A stretch of DNA of 25,527 nt from Prevotella sp. CAG:1185 (GTDB taxonomy: Bacteria; Bacteroidota; Bacteroidia; Bacteroidales; Bacteroidaceae), in NCBI GenBank assembly GCA_000436695.1, contig HF992554.1, forward strand, positions 1-25,527. The letters are read 5' to 3'. Shown here in pieces: positions 8,521 to 16,175 of this stretch. Position 1 is the stretch's first letter; each line of letters starts with the position of its first letter. The notes beneath the pieces are model-generated. The model saw only the letters and a list, made by a program, of their open reading frames with translations. It made no database searches and was not told the origin of the DNA. Both the position numbers and the translations under genes were made by a program.

Positions 8521-8528
8521 TAATTTTG
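8521..8528 (+). promoter_or_regulatory. Candidate -7 box for carbonic anhydrase gene
   Basis: TAATTTTG followed by CA matches the TAnnTTTG consensus and lies 67 bp upstream of the carbonic anhydrase ATG. No clear TTTG is present at the -33 position, so the evidence is partial. Confidence 0.45.
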
Positions 8529-8595
8529 CAATATCAACAAGTTTAATCAAAGACATAATATAACGTAATTCTTCAATTAATAAAAACAGATTACT

Positions 8596-9141
8596 ATGAT
8601 TGATGAAATCTTAAGCTATAACCAAAAATTTGTGTCAGACAAAGGATATGAGCCATATGCAACAACAAAATATCCAGATAAGAAAATTGCAATCGTATCA
8701 TGCATGGACACAAGACTTACACAATTACTAATGGCTGCATTAGGAATAAAGAATGGAGACGTTAAGATGATAAAAAATGCAGGAGGCATTATTCAATCAC
8801 CCTTTGACAGTACCGTACGCAGTCTACTCGTTGGAGTTTATGAACTTGGCGTCAAAGAAATAATGATTATAGGTCATACAGACTGTGGAGCACAACATCT
8901 TAATCCTGACGAAATGATCAGCCTAATGCTAAAAAGAGGTATATCCCAAGAACACATTGACATGATGAAATATTGCGGAATTAACTTTAAGTCATGGCTT
9001 AACGGATTTGAAAATTCTGAAGAGGCTGTAAAACAATCTGTTGAAATAGTAGCAAAACACCCACTAATGCCTAGAGATATTGTTGTACGAGGATTTATCA
9101 TAGACTCGTATACAGGCAAACTTACAGAAGTTGAATGCTAA
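8596..9141 (+). CDS. Beta-class carbonic anhydrase
   Basis: Zinc enzyme for reversible hydration of CO2 to bicarbonate, expected in the cytoplasm (no signal peptide). The 181-residue protein shows the beta-class ligands in order: SCMDTR with C36 and the D38/R40 catalytic dyad, then GHTDCG with H94 and C97. KNAGG at 60-64 is the conserved loop near the active site. The size fits the short, compact subgroup of bacterial beta-carbonic anhydrases rather than the longer Can type. The gene is monocistronic: it lies between the divergent HhH-barrel gene and a terminator-like inverted repeat at 9355-9394. Bicarbonate supply for carboxylation, including fumarate/succinate metabolism in Bacteroidales, is the expected role. 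The ATG at 8596 is the only sensible start. Confidence 0.93.
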   Translation: MIDEILSYNQKFVSDKGYEPYATTKYPDKKIAIVSCMDTRLTQLLMAALGIKNGDVKMIKNAGGIIQSPFDSTVRSLLVGVYELGVKEIMIIGHTDCGAQHLNPDEMISLMLKRGISQEHIDMMKYCGINFKSWLNGFENSEEAVKQSVEIVAKHPLMPRDIVVRGFIIDSYTGKLTEVEC

Positions 9142-9266
9142 ATTATAAATATGCAAGAATAAGCATTAAAAGATATTCTATATAATGCTGCTACTGATTC
9201 ATAATAACAAAATATTTCTAAGCAATACTTAAAATAAAGATATATCATTTTGCAACACAAAAGAAG

Positions 9267-9325
9267 GTCTTTAATGCTATAAAACACCTGACTTTACGAT
9301 GCCAAAGGCATCTCCGACTAAAGAC
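9267..9325. repeat. Composite stem-loop element
   Basis: Nested inverted repeats: the outer arms GTCTTTA (9267-9273) and TAAAGAC (9319-9325) enclose an inner perfect hairpin, GATGCC-aaa-GGCATC (9298-9312). There is no T-run after the outer arm, so it is not a simple terminator. It could be a REP-like or MITE remnant or part of a structured transcript. It does not overlap any gene. Confidence 0.4.
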
Positions 9326-9354
9326 TTGTATATCAACATATTGGAAGTCTAAAC

Positions 9355-9394
9355 AAAACTCAGTGAGTTATTTATTGAAACTCACTGAGTTTTT
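9355..9394 (+). terminator. Inverted repeat, probable terminator after carbonic anhydrase
   Basis: AAAACTCAGTGAGTT (9355-9369) and AACTCACTGAGTTTT (9379-9393) form a perfect 15-bp stem with a 9-nt loop, followed by TTTCT. It is symmetrical, so it could act on either strand. It lies 213 bp after the carbonic anhydrase stop, which is far for a terminator. It also forms the first two units of a 22-nt repeat array. Confidence 0.5.
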
Positions 9395-9445
9395 CTATGA
9401 AAACAACTGAGTTTGCTCATAAAACTCAATGATTTTTAAACACTA
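9358..9445. repeat. 22-nt tandem repeat array (array B)
   Basis: Four units start at 9358, 9380, 9402 and 9424, exactly 22 nt apart. Their first 11 bases are ACTCAGTGAGT, ACTCACTGAGT, AACAACTGAGT and ACTCAATGATT. Adjacent units create dyads with short spacers, for example TGAGTTT (9408-9414) facing AAACTCA (9422-9428) across 7 nt. The period equals that of array A near the left end, but the sequence is different. Nothing coding is present around it. Confidence 0.65.
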
Positions 9446-9660
9446 TGCCTATAGAAAAATTAAGCAAGAGCCCAAAATATAGACTAGGACAACTATCATT
9501 TCACAGAAACACAATATGAAGTATAAATAAAGAAAGCGCTAGTAATTTCTATACGGATAAAAAAACTGCAATAAGGGAGTAATATCAAAATGAACCTTTT
9601 TAATTGACAATTATATCTGACATTAAGATAAAAGGAATAAAAGACTATTGCAATAATATA
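9446..9660. other. Non-coding stretch before the ppiD terminator
   Basis: Within the 604-bp gap between the carbonic anhydrase and ppiD, this AT-rich part shows no open reading frame of credible length, no promoter pair and no notable repeat. Bases 9142-9257 are likewise featureless. Confidence 0.5.
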
Positions 9661-9671
9661 CAAATTATAAA

Positions 9672-9705
9672 AAATCCCGGCCGAATTAAATTTCAGCCGG
9701 GATTT
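9672..9705 (-). terminator. ppiD terminator
   Basis: AAATCCCGGC (9672-9681) and GCCGGGATTT (9696-9705) form a perfect 10-bp GC-rich stem with a 14-nt loop. On the minus strand it is followed by a T-run (A at 9669-9674 on the plus strand). It lies 41 bp after the ppiD stop. Confidence 0.9.
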
Positions 9706-9745
9706 CGATATTTATTAAATCGTTAAATTCAATACTCAGAATTAA

Positions 9746-11887
9746 TTAGAAGAACAAATAGCGGTTATCTGTAACATTTGCCTTAAAGTAAAGTTCCTGC
9801 ATAAAGTTACCAGCATATTGCAGCAATTTCTGACGCTGACGCTGTTCATACTCCTTTGCATTAAACTTAACCGGACGCATCTTCTTATCAACGACTTGGA
9901 ACATATAAACGCCGCCATTACCCTTAACTGCTGAAGAACAGAATTTGCCTTTTGCAGTTGCAGATACAGCACCACTCAATGCAGGCTCACTCATACCCGT
10001 AGACTGAACAAATACAGGAGCTGCAAATGTAACCTGATTTACATTAGAGATTTGAGCACCCTTTGACTTTGCAGCAGAAATGCTATTCACGCCTTTAACT
10101 TTTGCCATAAGCATTTCAGCTTTTTTATCACGAAGAACTTCTTGTCTTACATAATTCTTCACATTTACATCATCAAGTCCACGATAACCTTTCTTGTTAA
10201 CCTTTGTCATAACCAAAACAAGAAGATGGTCATTGTCGCCACACTCATAAAGAGGTGATACGCTATTTTCATCAGCTTCAAATATCCACTTCATAGCTTC
10301 GCGTGTGCCATGTATGCCAGCAACATAATGCTCTGAATTACGTATATCCATACGCTCTTGCACTTTGTAGCCATATTTTGAAGCATTCTTCTGCATAGCC
10401 TCAAGAGTCTGATTCTCACTTACAAACTGACTAAACTTGTTATAAGCAGCAGAATAAGTATTCTTTGAGAATTCAATAGGCTTCTTTATCACAGCCGCAA
10501 CATACTTTTCTGTCATTCCCTTGCGGTCAGTAATTTGAAGAATCAAATTACCCTGTGTAAATTTAAGATTCTTAAGTTCATTTACAGGTAATGTATTAAG
10601 TGCCTCTATATAAGACTTTGTATCAACATCCATTGAAGGTGCATTCTGATACTGATTTGATGTGATCCAATTCTTTTCACCTGTCTGACCATATTTCTTA
10701 GCAATAGCTTCAAAATCTGCACCACCCTTAAGAGCAGTATAAATACTATCAGCAGTCTTTGCGGCATCTGCAGGTGTTGCGCCACCAACCTGAATCGCAC
10801 GGAACTGAACAGAATCAGGCAACTGTGTCTTAGACATCAACTTAATAATATTTATTGTGTTGTCCTGCTTGTTTTCAACAGGAGCTGTTGTCGAGCCAAC
10901 TGCAACAGAATCAAGACGTGCTGCGATATCAGAAGGGAATGCAGCCTTAGTCTGCGGTATGCCAAGATATGTAACCAAAGAGCCGCTCTTTCTTACCACA
11001 TCTGTAGGATCAGCAACCTCACTCAAAGATTTAACATATCCAGCAACAGTTTTATTAAGCTCAGCACGGTCTGCCTTTGAGGGAACAACCTGATAATCAA
11101 CATATTTTATTGAACGTGTTTCTTCATATTGTTTGAAACGCGGTTTCAGTTCCTCATATTTTGCTTTAAGGTCACTGTCAGAGATTTTAACTTTATTGTC
11201 ATTAATTGAAGAATATGCAAATGAAGCAAGCTGTATATTGCTTTCCTGATTTTCATCTGTATATGCCATCTTTGCTGAAACCGGATTAGAAAGCAGACAG
11301 CCAGCAAGCAATGTCTGATACTTCTGAGCCAAAAGCTGCTGACGCAAAGACTTCTCTATAAATGTCCAGAAATTATAAATTCCCTGATACTGTTCTGCCA
11401 TCTGAGGATTTGTAGTCTGAGCCTGCTTATACTCTGCAAGGAATTTTTTAAGCATATTGGCATCAAAACGGCCGGTCTGCTGATTAACAAACGGAGTCTG
11501 AAGAAGCATTGGATTTGTACCGGCATTGAGAACATTCTGCAATTCCTGATCAGTAACCTGCAAACCTAACTTTGAAGCTTCGTTACTAATAAGCTCGGTC
11601 TGTACAAAAGTATTCCAAACCACATCCTTCACCTGATTAAGGTCATCATCAGTAAGATTATCACGACCTTGTGTCATTTTGATAACGTTAGTGTACTCGT
11701 CAACAAGCTTCTGAAAATCCTGTACGTTGACTTTGTCACCTAAAACCTCGCCTACTTGTTGACGGCTCTCATTACGTGAAGATTCACAAGAGCGGAACAA
11801 CTCTTCGGCAATAAACGCAAAAAGGGCGAATCCTATAACGCATATGAGGATAACGCCTTTGCTTCTAATTTTTCCTAATGCTGCCAT
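9746..11887 (-). CDS. ppiD: Membrane-anchored periplasmic peptidyl-prolyl isomerase / SurA_N chaperone (PpiD-like)
   Basis: Folding factor for exported proteins, anchored in the inner membrane with its bulk in the periplasm. The 713-residue protein has one N-terminal membrane segment at about residues 11-28 (GVILICVIGFALFAFIAE). A long SurA_N-like helical chaperone region follows (about 45-330, with VQDFQKLVDEY and VTDQELQNVL). A parvulin (PpiC-type) domain lies at about 357-455 (QFRAIQVGG, ADFEAIAKKYGQ, GNLILQITDRKG), and a second SurA_N-like or degenerate rotamase segment completes the protein. The domain order matches PpiD, though it is longer than the roughly 620-residue E. coli protein. 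It follows lptC on the same strand after 233 bp, with its own promoter and a strong terminator. Bacteroidetes versions are usually annotated as SurA N-terminal domain or peptidylprolyl isomerase; whether the isomerase is active cannot be judged here. Confidence 0.88.
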   Translation of the reverse strand: MAALGKIRSKGVILICVIGFALFAFIAEELFRSCESSRNESRQQVGEVLGDKVNVQDFQKLVDEYTNVIKMTQGRDNLTDDDLNQVKDVVWNTFVQTELISNEASKLGLQVTDQELQNVLNAGTNPMLLQTPFVNQQTGRFDANMLKKFLAEYKQAQTTNPQMAEQYQGIYNFWTFIEKSLRQQLLAQKYQTLLAGCLLSNPVSAKMAYTDENQESNIQLASFAYSSINDNKVKISDSDLKAKYEELKPRFKQYEETRSIKYVDYQVVPSKADRAELNKTVAGYVKSLSEVADPTDVVRKSGSLVTYLGIPQTKAAFPSDIAARLDSVAVGSTTAPVENKQDNTINIIKLMSKTQLPDSVQFRAIQVGGATPADAAKTADSIYTALKGGADFEAIAKKYGQTGEKNWITSNQYQNAPSMDVDTKSYIEALNTLPVNELKNLKFTQGNLILQITDRKGMTEKYVAAVIKKPIEFSKNTYSAAYNKFSQFVSENQTLEAMQKNASKYGYKVQERMDIRNSEHYVAGIHGTREAMKWIFEADENSVSPLYECGDNDHLLVLVMTKVNKKGYRGLDDVNVKNYVRQEVLRDKKAEMLMAKVKGVNSISAAKSKGAQISNVNQVTFAAPVFVQSTGMSEPALSGAVSATAKGKFCSSAVKGNGGVYMFQVVDKKMRPVKFNAKEYEQRQRQKLLQYAGNFMQELYFKANVTDNRYLFF

Positions 11888-11947
11888 TATTATAAATATT
11901 TATTTTTTTATTATTCCCTCAAATTAGTGTTTAAACAATTTAGCGCA

Positions 11948-11976
11948 CAAAATTACAAAAAAGAAAATAAAAACAA
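11948..11976 (-). promoter_or_regulatory. Promoter of ppiD
   Basis: On the minus strand, TTG (11974-11976) is followed after 18 bp by TAATTTTG (11948-11955), then TG. This matches the Bacteroidetes -33/-7 pattern and lies about 60 bp upstream of the ppiD ATG. It suggests ppiD can be transcribed independently of the lptC operon. Confidence 0.6.
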
Positions 11977-12120
11977 TTACTTTTCTCTTAAAAAGTTCAT
12001 AGTTAATGTCTTTATATTCTGCAAATCATATGTTATTAATTCATTTTCATGGTTTTACGTTAATATTTCATAGTTGTCAAACAGACAATGACAAGATATA
12101 TTTTATCTATTTTCAATTCA

Positions 12121-12765
12121 CTATTTAACAGTACGTGCAGATGGCGCTGTCGGCAGACGCTTCTTAGCTTTAACAGTGTCTGGAGCAGTCAGAATACTAT
12201 CATTTCCTGAGCCTTCTCCAAGCTGTCCTTTGACAAAAGAGCCTTTAGAATTACTTACAGTATAATGTCTCAAATGCTCATCACTTATAAAATATGTTCC
12301 CTGCATTTCACGGTCAGGCGTAATCAAACGAGAAAACTTATAACTATAAAGTTCATGAGTGTTTTGATCCCAAAACAATTCTTCGCTAGAAAAGCGAAGT
12401 CCATCAACAGTTCTCACACGGACACGTCCACGCAATTCCCATAATTTTTTTTGGTCAAAATAATAAGCTGTATCACACTGTATATAAGCCTCTATGTGAA
12501 ATTTTTCATCAAATTGTTCCAAGAAAAGGCCTTTATCAAAAATCCATCTTGACGGATTTTTTGCCTGGTTAACCTCCCACCGTTCAGTTACTATACGATA
12601 TTTTATCAAGCCCGAATCAGAAACCAGTGTATTGACGCCATAAGATGTCATCACCGCGACAGAATCACGAGGGTAAATTGCCGGGGCGATATGCTCCTTC
12701 CCCTCTTGACAGGAGGAAAGGATACATATTAAAGCAACAATATTTAAAATATACGGTTTCAACAT
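12121..12765 (-). CDS. lptC: LPS export periplasmic protein LptC, lipoprotein form
   Basis: Component of the Lpt bridge that carries lipopolysaccharide from the inner membrane to the outer membrane. The 214-residue protein starts with a short hydrophobic signal ending in a lipobox (ILSSC, Cys at residue 19), so it should be a lipoprotein rather than membrane-spanning like E. coli LptC. The central region shows the OstA/LptC beta-jellyroll pattern: YRIVTERWEV, FDKGLFLEQFDEKFHIEAYI, AYYFDQKKLWELRGRVRV, then GLRFSSEELFWDQNTHELYS and MQGTYFISDEHLRHY. The tail from about 180 is low-complexity and probably disordered. It lies 21 bp after the outer-membrane protein gene in the coaX operon. The assignment rests on the LptC pattern and context; the primary sequence is divergent. 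Confidence 0.85.
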   Translation of the reverse strand: MLKPYILNIVALICILSSCQEGKEHIAPAIYPRDSVAVMTSYGVNTLVSDSGLIKYRIVTERWEVNQAKNPSRWIFDKGLFLEQFDEKFHIEAYIQCDTAYYFDQKKLWELRGRVRVRTVDGLRFSSEELFWDQNTHELYSYKFSRLITPDREMQGTYFISDEHLRHYTVSNSKGSFVKGQLGEGSGNDSILTAPDTVKAKKRLPTAPSARTVK

Positions 12766-12786
12766 CAGAACTAATAAAGAACAATA

Positions 12787-14088
12787 TTAATCTACCTTCC
12801 ACTTCATGAACCAACGCTCATTAAATGTTATTCCGATGTTTATACGGAATGTATTTTCTGTTAACAAGCCATCTGCCGAAGAATGTACCCACTGACCAGA
12901 AACATTAAGTATTGATCTATTATTATATGTATTAATAATAGGTATGCCAAATCCCGCACTAACACTTATTTCTTTTGGACCATCTTGCCCATTAATTTTA
13001 AAATAAGGAGTTGAATACGACACTCCTGCACGAAAACGGACCCTATCAATAAAATTACGGCTCATCTCATTATTACAATACTCACCTCCAACGGTAACTT
13101 TGTATCTGTCAGAATAATAATTATCAACTAAATCATATGATGGAACATTATTTACGACATTATAGACGGGATATTTTACACTACCCCACTTTTGATAAGA
13201 AAAATCAGAACCGATTTTCAACTTATTGTTATGGTTCCACATAAGTCCTGCACCTAAAGACATTGGAATCTCAAGACCATTATCTACCCTAAAAGACGTA
13301 GTATCAGCGACTCCCGTAGATGAGTTTGTCGAAATAATTCTACATTCAGGATCAGAATTCAATTTATGTCCCAAGCCGTAAGTCAGACCCAAGGTTAAGG
13401 AATTCTTTTTATTCAGATTAACTGAATACTGAAGTCCTAAATCCAATTTATAACTATTTACTGTTGCTGTATAATACTTTGACAATGTATTAACCCAACT
13501 GTCACTATAACTATTTACAACAGAACGGTTTATATCGCCCCAGATATATGAAATGTTCGCACCGACAGACAATCCTTTAACAAATTCCCATCCAGCTCCA
13601 AAATAGACCTGATGCAGACCACCTCTGCCGGAATATGTGTTTGTGTAAGTAGCATTTCTGTTACCATTAAGATAGTCTGTAGTAGAATAATTATAGCCTA
13701 TATTTGTGAAAGGTATCAATCCAAAACTTACGCCCACATGCTTAAATGCACGAAATCCGGCAACAGCATACTCAAAGTCAGCGTTATTTGCATTTACCTT
13801 ATGGCCATTCTCACTAAAATTCGTAATCTGCCCCGACAGTCCCGCATCAAAGATAAACGTTAAAGAATCCATCGCAGAATAAGATGCCGGATTTATATAA
13901 TTAACCTGATTATGCTCTCTGAATCCTAAGCCCAATCCATTCATTCCGCGATTAAAGCCGCTGGTTTGTTCACTCTGCTGTCCCAATCCATATTGGCTAT
14001 AAGGAGAATTAGTGCCACTTTGGGCGAATGCCGGAATTACACAAATTGACATTAATGTCGCGTTTAACGCCTTTCTATACAATTTCAT
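12787..14088 (-). CDS. FadL/OmpP1-like outer-membrane protein
   Basis: A 433-residue exported protein with a signal peptide ending PAFAQ (about residue 23). The mature N-terminus (NSPYSQYGLGQ, then NYINPASYSAMDSLTFIFDAG) resembles the plug/first-strand region of Bacteroidetes OmpP1/FadL/TodX-type barrels. Downstream strands include GVSFGLIPFTNIGYNYS, VYFGAGWEFVKGLSVGANIS, LTLGLTYGLGHK and VRFRAGVSYSTPYFKING, ending INIGITFNERWFMKWKVD. Members of this fold transport small hydrophobic molecules or act as T9SS-associated factors (PorV type); the ligand here is unknown. Its start overlaps the last 14 nt of coaX, and lptC follows after 21 bp, so the three form an operon. Confidence 0.85.
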   Translation of the reverse strand: MKLYRKALNATLMSICVIPAFAQSGTNSPYSQYGLGQQSEQTSGFNRGMNGLGLGFREHNQVNYINPASYSAMDSLTFIFDAGLSGQITNFSENGHKVNANNADFEYAVAGFRAFKHVGVSFGLIPFTNIGYNYSTTDYLNGNRNATYTNTYSGRGGLHQVYFGAGWEFVKGLSVGANISYIWGDINRSVVNSYSDSWVNTLSKYYTATVNSYKLDLGLQYSVNLNKKNSLTLGLTYGLGHKLNSDPECRIISTNSSTGVADTTSFRVDNGLEIPMSLGAGLMWNHNNKLKIGSDFSYQKWGSVKYPVYNVVNNVPSYDLVDNYYSDRYKVTVGGEYCNNEMSRNFIDRVRFRAGVSYSTPYFKINGQDGPKEISVSAGFGIPIINTYNNRSILNVSGQWVHSSADGLLTENTFRINIGITFNERWFMKWKVD

Positions 14089-14812
14089 TGTTATATTCTA
14101 ATATTCTGTTAAGTCCGATGGGGACAATAAAATCATTTGCAAAGATGGGCATTTTTTCTGAAAAATGCAAATTCAGATGCACGCCACCAGTTAAATAAAC
14201 AAAAAGATCTGGATATTTTTCCAAAAAAGCCCTTACATAGCCCTCTATTTCATATCTGATACCCTGAACTACCCCACTGCGTATCGCTACCTCTGTAGTA
14301 TTACCTAAAGACTTTACGCATCCTTTTCTTTCAACCAAGGGCAACTTTGCCGTATGTTCATGAAGTGCCAAGAAACGCATTGTCGGGCCTAAAGATATAT
14401 TTCCGCCCTCATAAATTCCCGCTGATGAAATAAAATCAAACGTTATACATGTGCCAACGTCTATAACAAGAATATTGCAATCAGGCCTTAAATAATTTGC
14501 GCCAACAACAGCTGCGAGTCTGTCAGACCCGAGCGTAAAAGGGGTAGCATAATGATTTTCTATAGGAACGGGGGTCTCTCCACTAACTAACCTAATGACA
14601 CCAAACGGAAGGCTATCAATTGCAGAAAGAAAATCATCTGACAATCCTGCAACAGTAGAACATATTCCTTTATCAAAAGAATATTTGGCACTAAAAGCCA
14701 ACAATCCATCTTTAGCTTCATTTTTATCAACACGAATACATTCAACGATTTTTTCATCATTGAAGCATGCGAGTTTTACGCAGGTGTTTCCTATATCGAT
14801 AATCAGATTCAC
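14075..14812 (-). CDS. coaX: Type III pantothenate kinase
   Basis: Catalyses ATP-dependent phosphorylation of pantothenate, the first step of coenzyme A synthesis, in the cytoplasm. Family motifs are clear: the N-terminal phosphate loop DIGNTCVKLA, the GSDRLAAVVGA substrate motif, the VIDVGTCITFDF loop with its acidic residue, GGNISLGP, and YLTGGVHLNL near the end. The start is placed at GTG 14810-14812, giving a 245-residue protein beginning NLIIDIGNT, the normal family N-terminus. A TTG at 14839 would add nine residues, but it falls inside a perfect -7 box (14837-14844), so transcription cannot include it. The 3' end overlaps the next gene by 14 nt. It heads the minus-strand envelope operon and is divergent from the DUF4105 gene. 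Confidence 0.92.
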   Translation of the reverse strand: MNLIIDIGNTCVKLACFNDEKIVECIRVDKNEAKDGLLAFSAKYSFDKGICSTVAGLSDDFLSAIDSLPFGVIRLVSGETPVPIENHYATPFTLGSDRLAAVVGANYLRPDCNILVIDVGTCITFDFISSAGIYEGGNISLGPTMRFLALHEHTAKLPLVERKGCVKSLGNTTEVAIRSGVVQGIRYEIEGYVRAFLEKYPDLFVYLTGGVHLNLHFSEKMPIFANDFIVPIGLNRILEYNNEIV

Positions 14813-14836
14813 TTGACTGTTTTCAATTACAGCGTG

Positions 14837-14844
14837 CAAAATTA
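14837..14844 (-). promoter_or_regulatory. -7 box of the coaX operon promoter
   Basis: Read on the minus strand: TAATTTTG followed by CAC, a perfect TAnnTTTG box. It lies about 25 bp upstream of the GTG chosen as the coaX start. A clear -33 TTTG is not visible. Confidence 0.6.
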
Positions 14845-14873
14845 TTAAAAAAATTGGAATAATAGTATGTTAA

Positions 14874-16175
14874 ATGAGAAATATGAATTATTTTTGCACC
14901 GTGAAACGTTTCGGAAGACTCATAACATTAGCAATAATTTGCGTTATTTCGCTTATTTCAAACGAAATATACGCTGTAAACAACGTACAGCCGTCAAAAG
15001 CAGACAATGATTCCATTGAAATCAGTTTGCTGACATGCGCTCCCGGTAAAGAAGTTTATAGTCTTTACGGACATACTGCTATTAGATATAATGATAAAGC
15101 TAAAGGAATAGATATAGCCATAAATTATGGCATGTTTTCATTCAAAACTCCATTTTTCATTCCTAGATTCATATTCGGGCAAACTGATTATGAAATGGGA
15201 ATAATTCCCTTTGATGCTTTCTGTGAGGAATACAGATATGAAGACAGGGATGTAATACAGCAGGTTCTTAATCTAACGGCAGACGAGAAAAAAGAAATTA
15301 TAAAAGCTATTGAAACGAACTATCTGCCAGAAAATAGGATATACCGATACAATTATTTCTATGATAACTGCACAACTCGAGCAAGAGACATTTTACTTAA
15401 TAACATTAATGGTAAAATATTTTATTCAGACAATCAAGGATCTTATCCGTCTTACCGCGATTTAATACATGCATTTAACGAAGAAGAGCCTTGGGCAAGA
15501 TTTGGAAAAGACCTCTTACTTGGAGTAAAAGCTGATAAGCCAACAAATTTAAAAGAGCATCAATTTCTACCCTATAATTTAATGCATGATTTTGAGAAAG
15601 CGACTATAAAGGATTATAATGGCAAGAGTCGTCCATTAGTCATTGCACAATATAAGGTAGTTAAATGTCCTGACAACAGCCAAAGTCGTCCATTGGTCAT
15701 TGCGCAAGATAAAGTAGTTAAAGGTCCTGACAATAGCATTTATACAGATAGCGAAGGCTTTCCGCTACGTCCAAGCACTTGTGCATGGATTATATTTTGC
15801 ATTGTATTACTACGGACATTAACGGAATTTGTTCTAAAGAAACGTTTTATGGCATTTGATGCGATATTAATGACATTAAACGGATGTGTTGGACTGATTC
15901 TTTTCATGATGTTTTTCTCGAAACATCCGACAACGAGTACAAATTTGCAGATTTTTTTATTCAATCCGCTCTCATTATTTTATTTATATTATGTAATAAA
16001 GCGAAAGAATAACAATAAAGAGAATTATTTTTGGCGTTTTGCAATCGTCTCTCTGATAATATTCTTTATAGGAGGTTTATTTCAAGACTATGCAGAAGGC
16101 ACATATATTTTGGCATCATCTTTGCTGATAAGATGCATATCTAAAATTATTCGTAAGAAGAACAATGATAAATAA
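14874..16175 (+). CDS. lnb: DUF4105 membrane protein, probable lipoprotein N-acyltransferase Lnb
   Basis: DUF4105 proteins in Enterococcus and Bacteroides have been linked to N-acylation of lipoproteins (Lnb); that role is inferred here from the family. In the 433-residue product, a signal/anchor segment spans about residues 13-34. The DUF4105 domain follows (about 48-245) with LYGHTAIRYND (H67) and YNYFYDNCTTRARDIL (C166), the plausible catalytic His and Cys. The C-terminal third has four to five hydrophobic segments at about 303-322, 331-350, 360-376, 386-403 and 410-425. The linker holds a 19-residue tandem duplication, SRPLVIAQ(Y/D)KVVK, at 252-288. The start is uncertain: a perfect -7 box at 14889-14896 lies inside the frame, so a GTG at 14901, or an upstream promoter serving ATG 14874 or 14883, must be considered. 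It overlaps the next gene by 11 nt. Confidence 0.82.
   Translation: MRNMNYFCTVKRFGRLITLAIICVISLISNEIYAVNNVQPSKADNDSIEISLLTCAPGKEVYSLYGHTAIRYNDKAKGIDIAINYGMFSFKTPFFIPRFIFGQTDYEMGIIPFDAFCEEYRYEDRDVIQQVLNLTADEKKEIIKAIETNYLPENRIYRYNYFYDNCTTRARDILLNNINGKIFYSDNQGSYPSYRDLIHAFNEEEPWARFGKDLLLGVKADKPTNLKEHQFLPYNLMHDFEKATIKDYNGKSRPLVIAQYKVVKCPDNSQSRPLVIAQDKVVKGPDNSIYTDSEGFPLRPSTCAWIIFCIVLLRTLTEFVLKKRFMAFDAILMTLNGCVGLILFMMFFSKHPTTSTNLQIFLFNPLSLFYLYYVIKRKNNNKENYFWRFAIVSLIIFFIGGLFQDYAEGTYILASSLLIRCISKIIRKKNNDK
14889..14896 (+). promoter_or_regulatory. -7 box within the 5' end of the DUF4105 frame
   Basis: TATTTTTG followed by CACC is a perfect TAnnTTTG box facing away from the coaX promoter. If used, transcription would start near 14900-14903, at the in-frame GTG at 14901, making the mRNA nearly leaderless. 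No -33 TTTG is evident. Confidence 0.45.
15627..15740 (+). repeat. Two tandem 57-bp units inside the DUF4105 gene
   Basis: Units 15627-15683 and 15684-15740 are each exactly 57 nt (19 codons), in frame. Both start AGTCGTCCATT and continue through GTCATTGC and TCCTGACAA. They differ at about six positions over the first 54 bases, so the duplication is fairly recent. It encodes a repeated SRPLVIAQ-KVVK-PDNS peptide between the catalytic domain and the membrane segments. Confidence 0.9.

Noticed and set aside
8359..8556. 65-codon minus-strand hydrophobic frame upstream of the HhH-barrel gene
   Set aside because: It spans the HhH-barrel promoter (8427-8457), reads through its leader and is merely AT-rich; no ribosome-binding or family evidence.
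12074..12095. TTGTCA/TGACAA inverted repeat after lptC considered as a terminator
   Set aside because: Only 6 bp with a 9-nt loop and no T-run on either strand.
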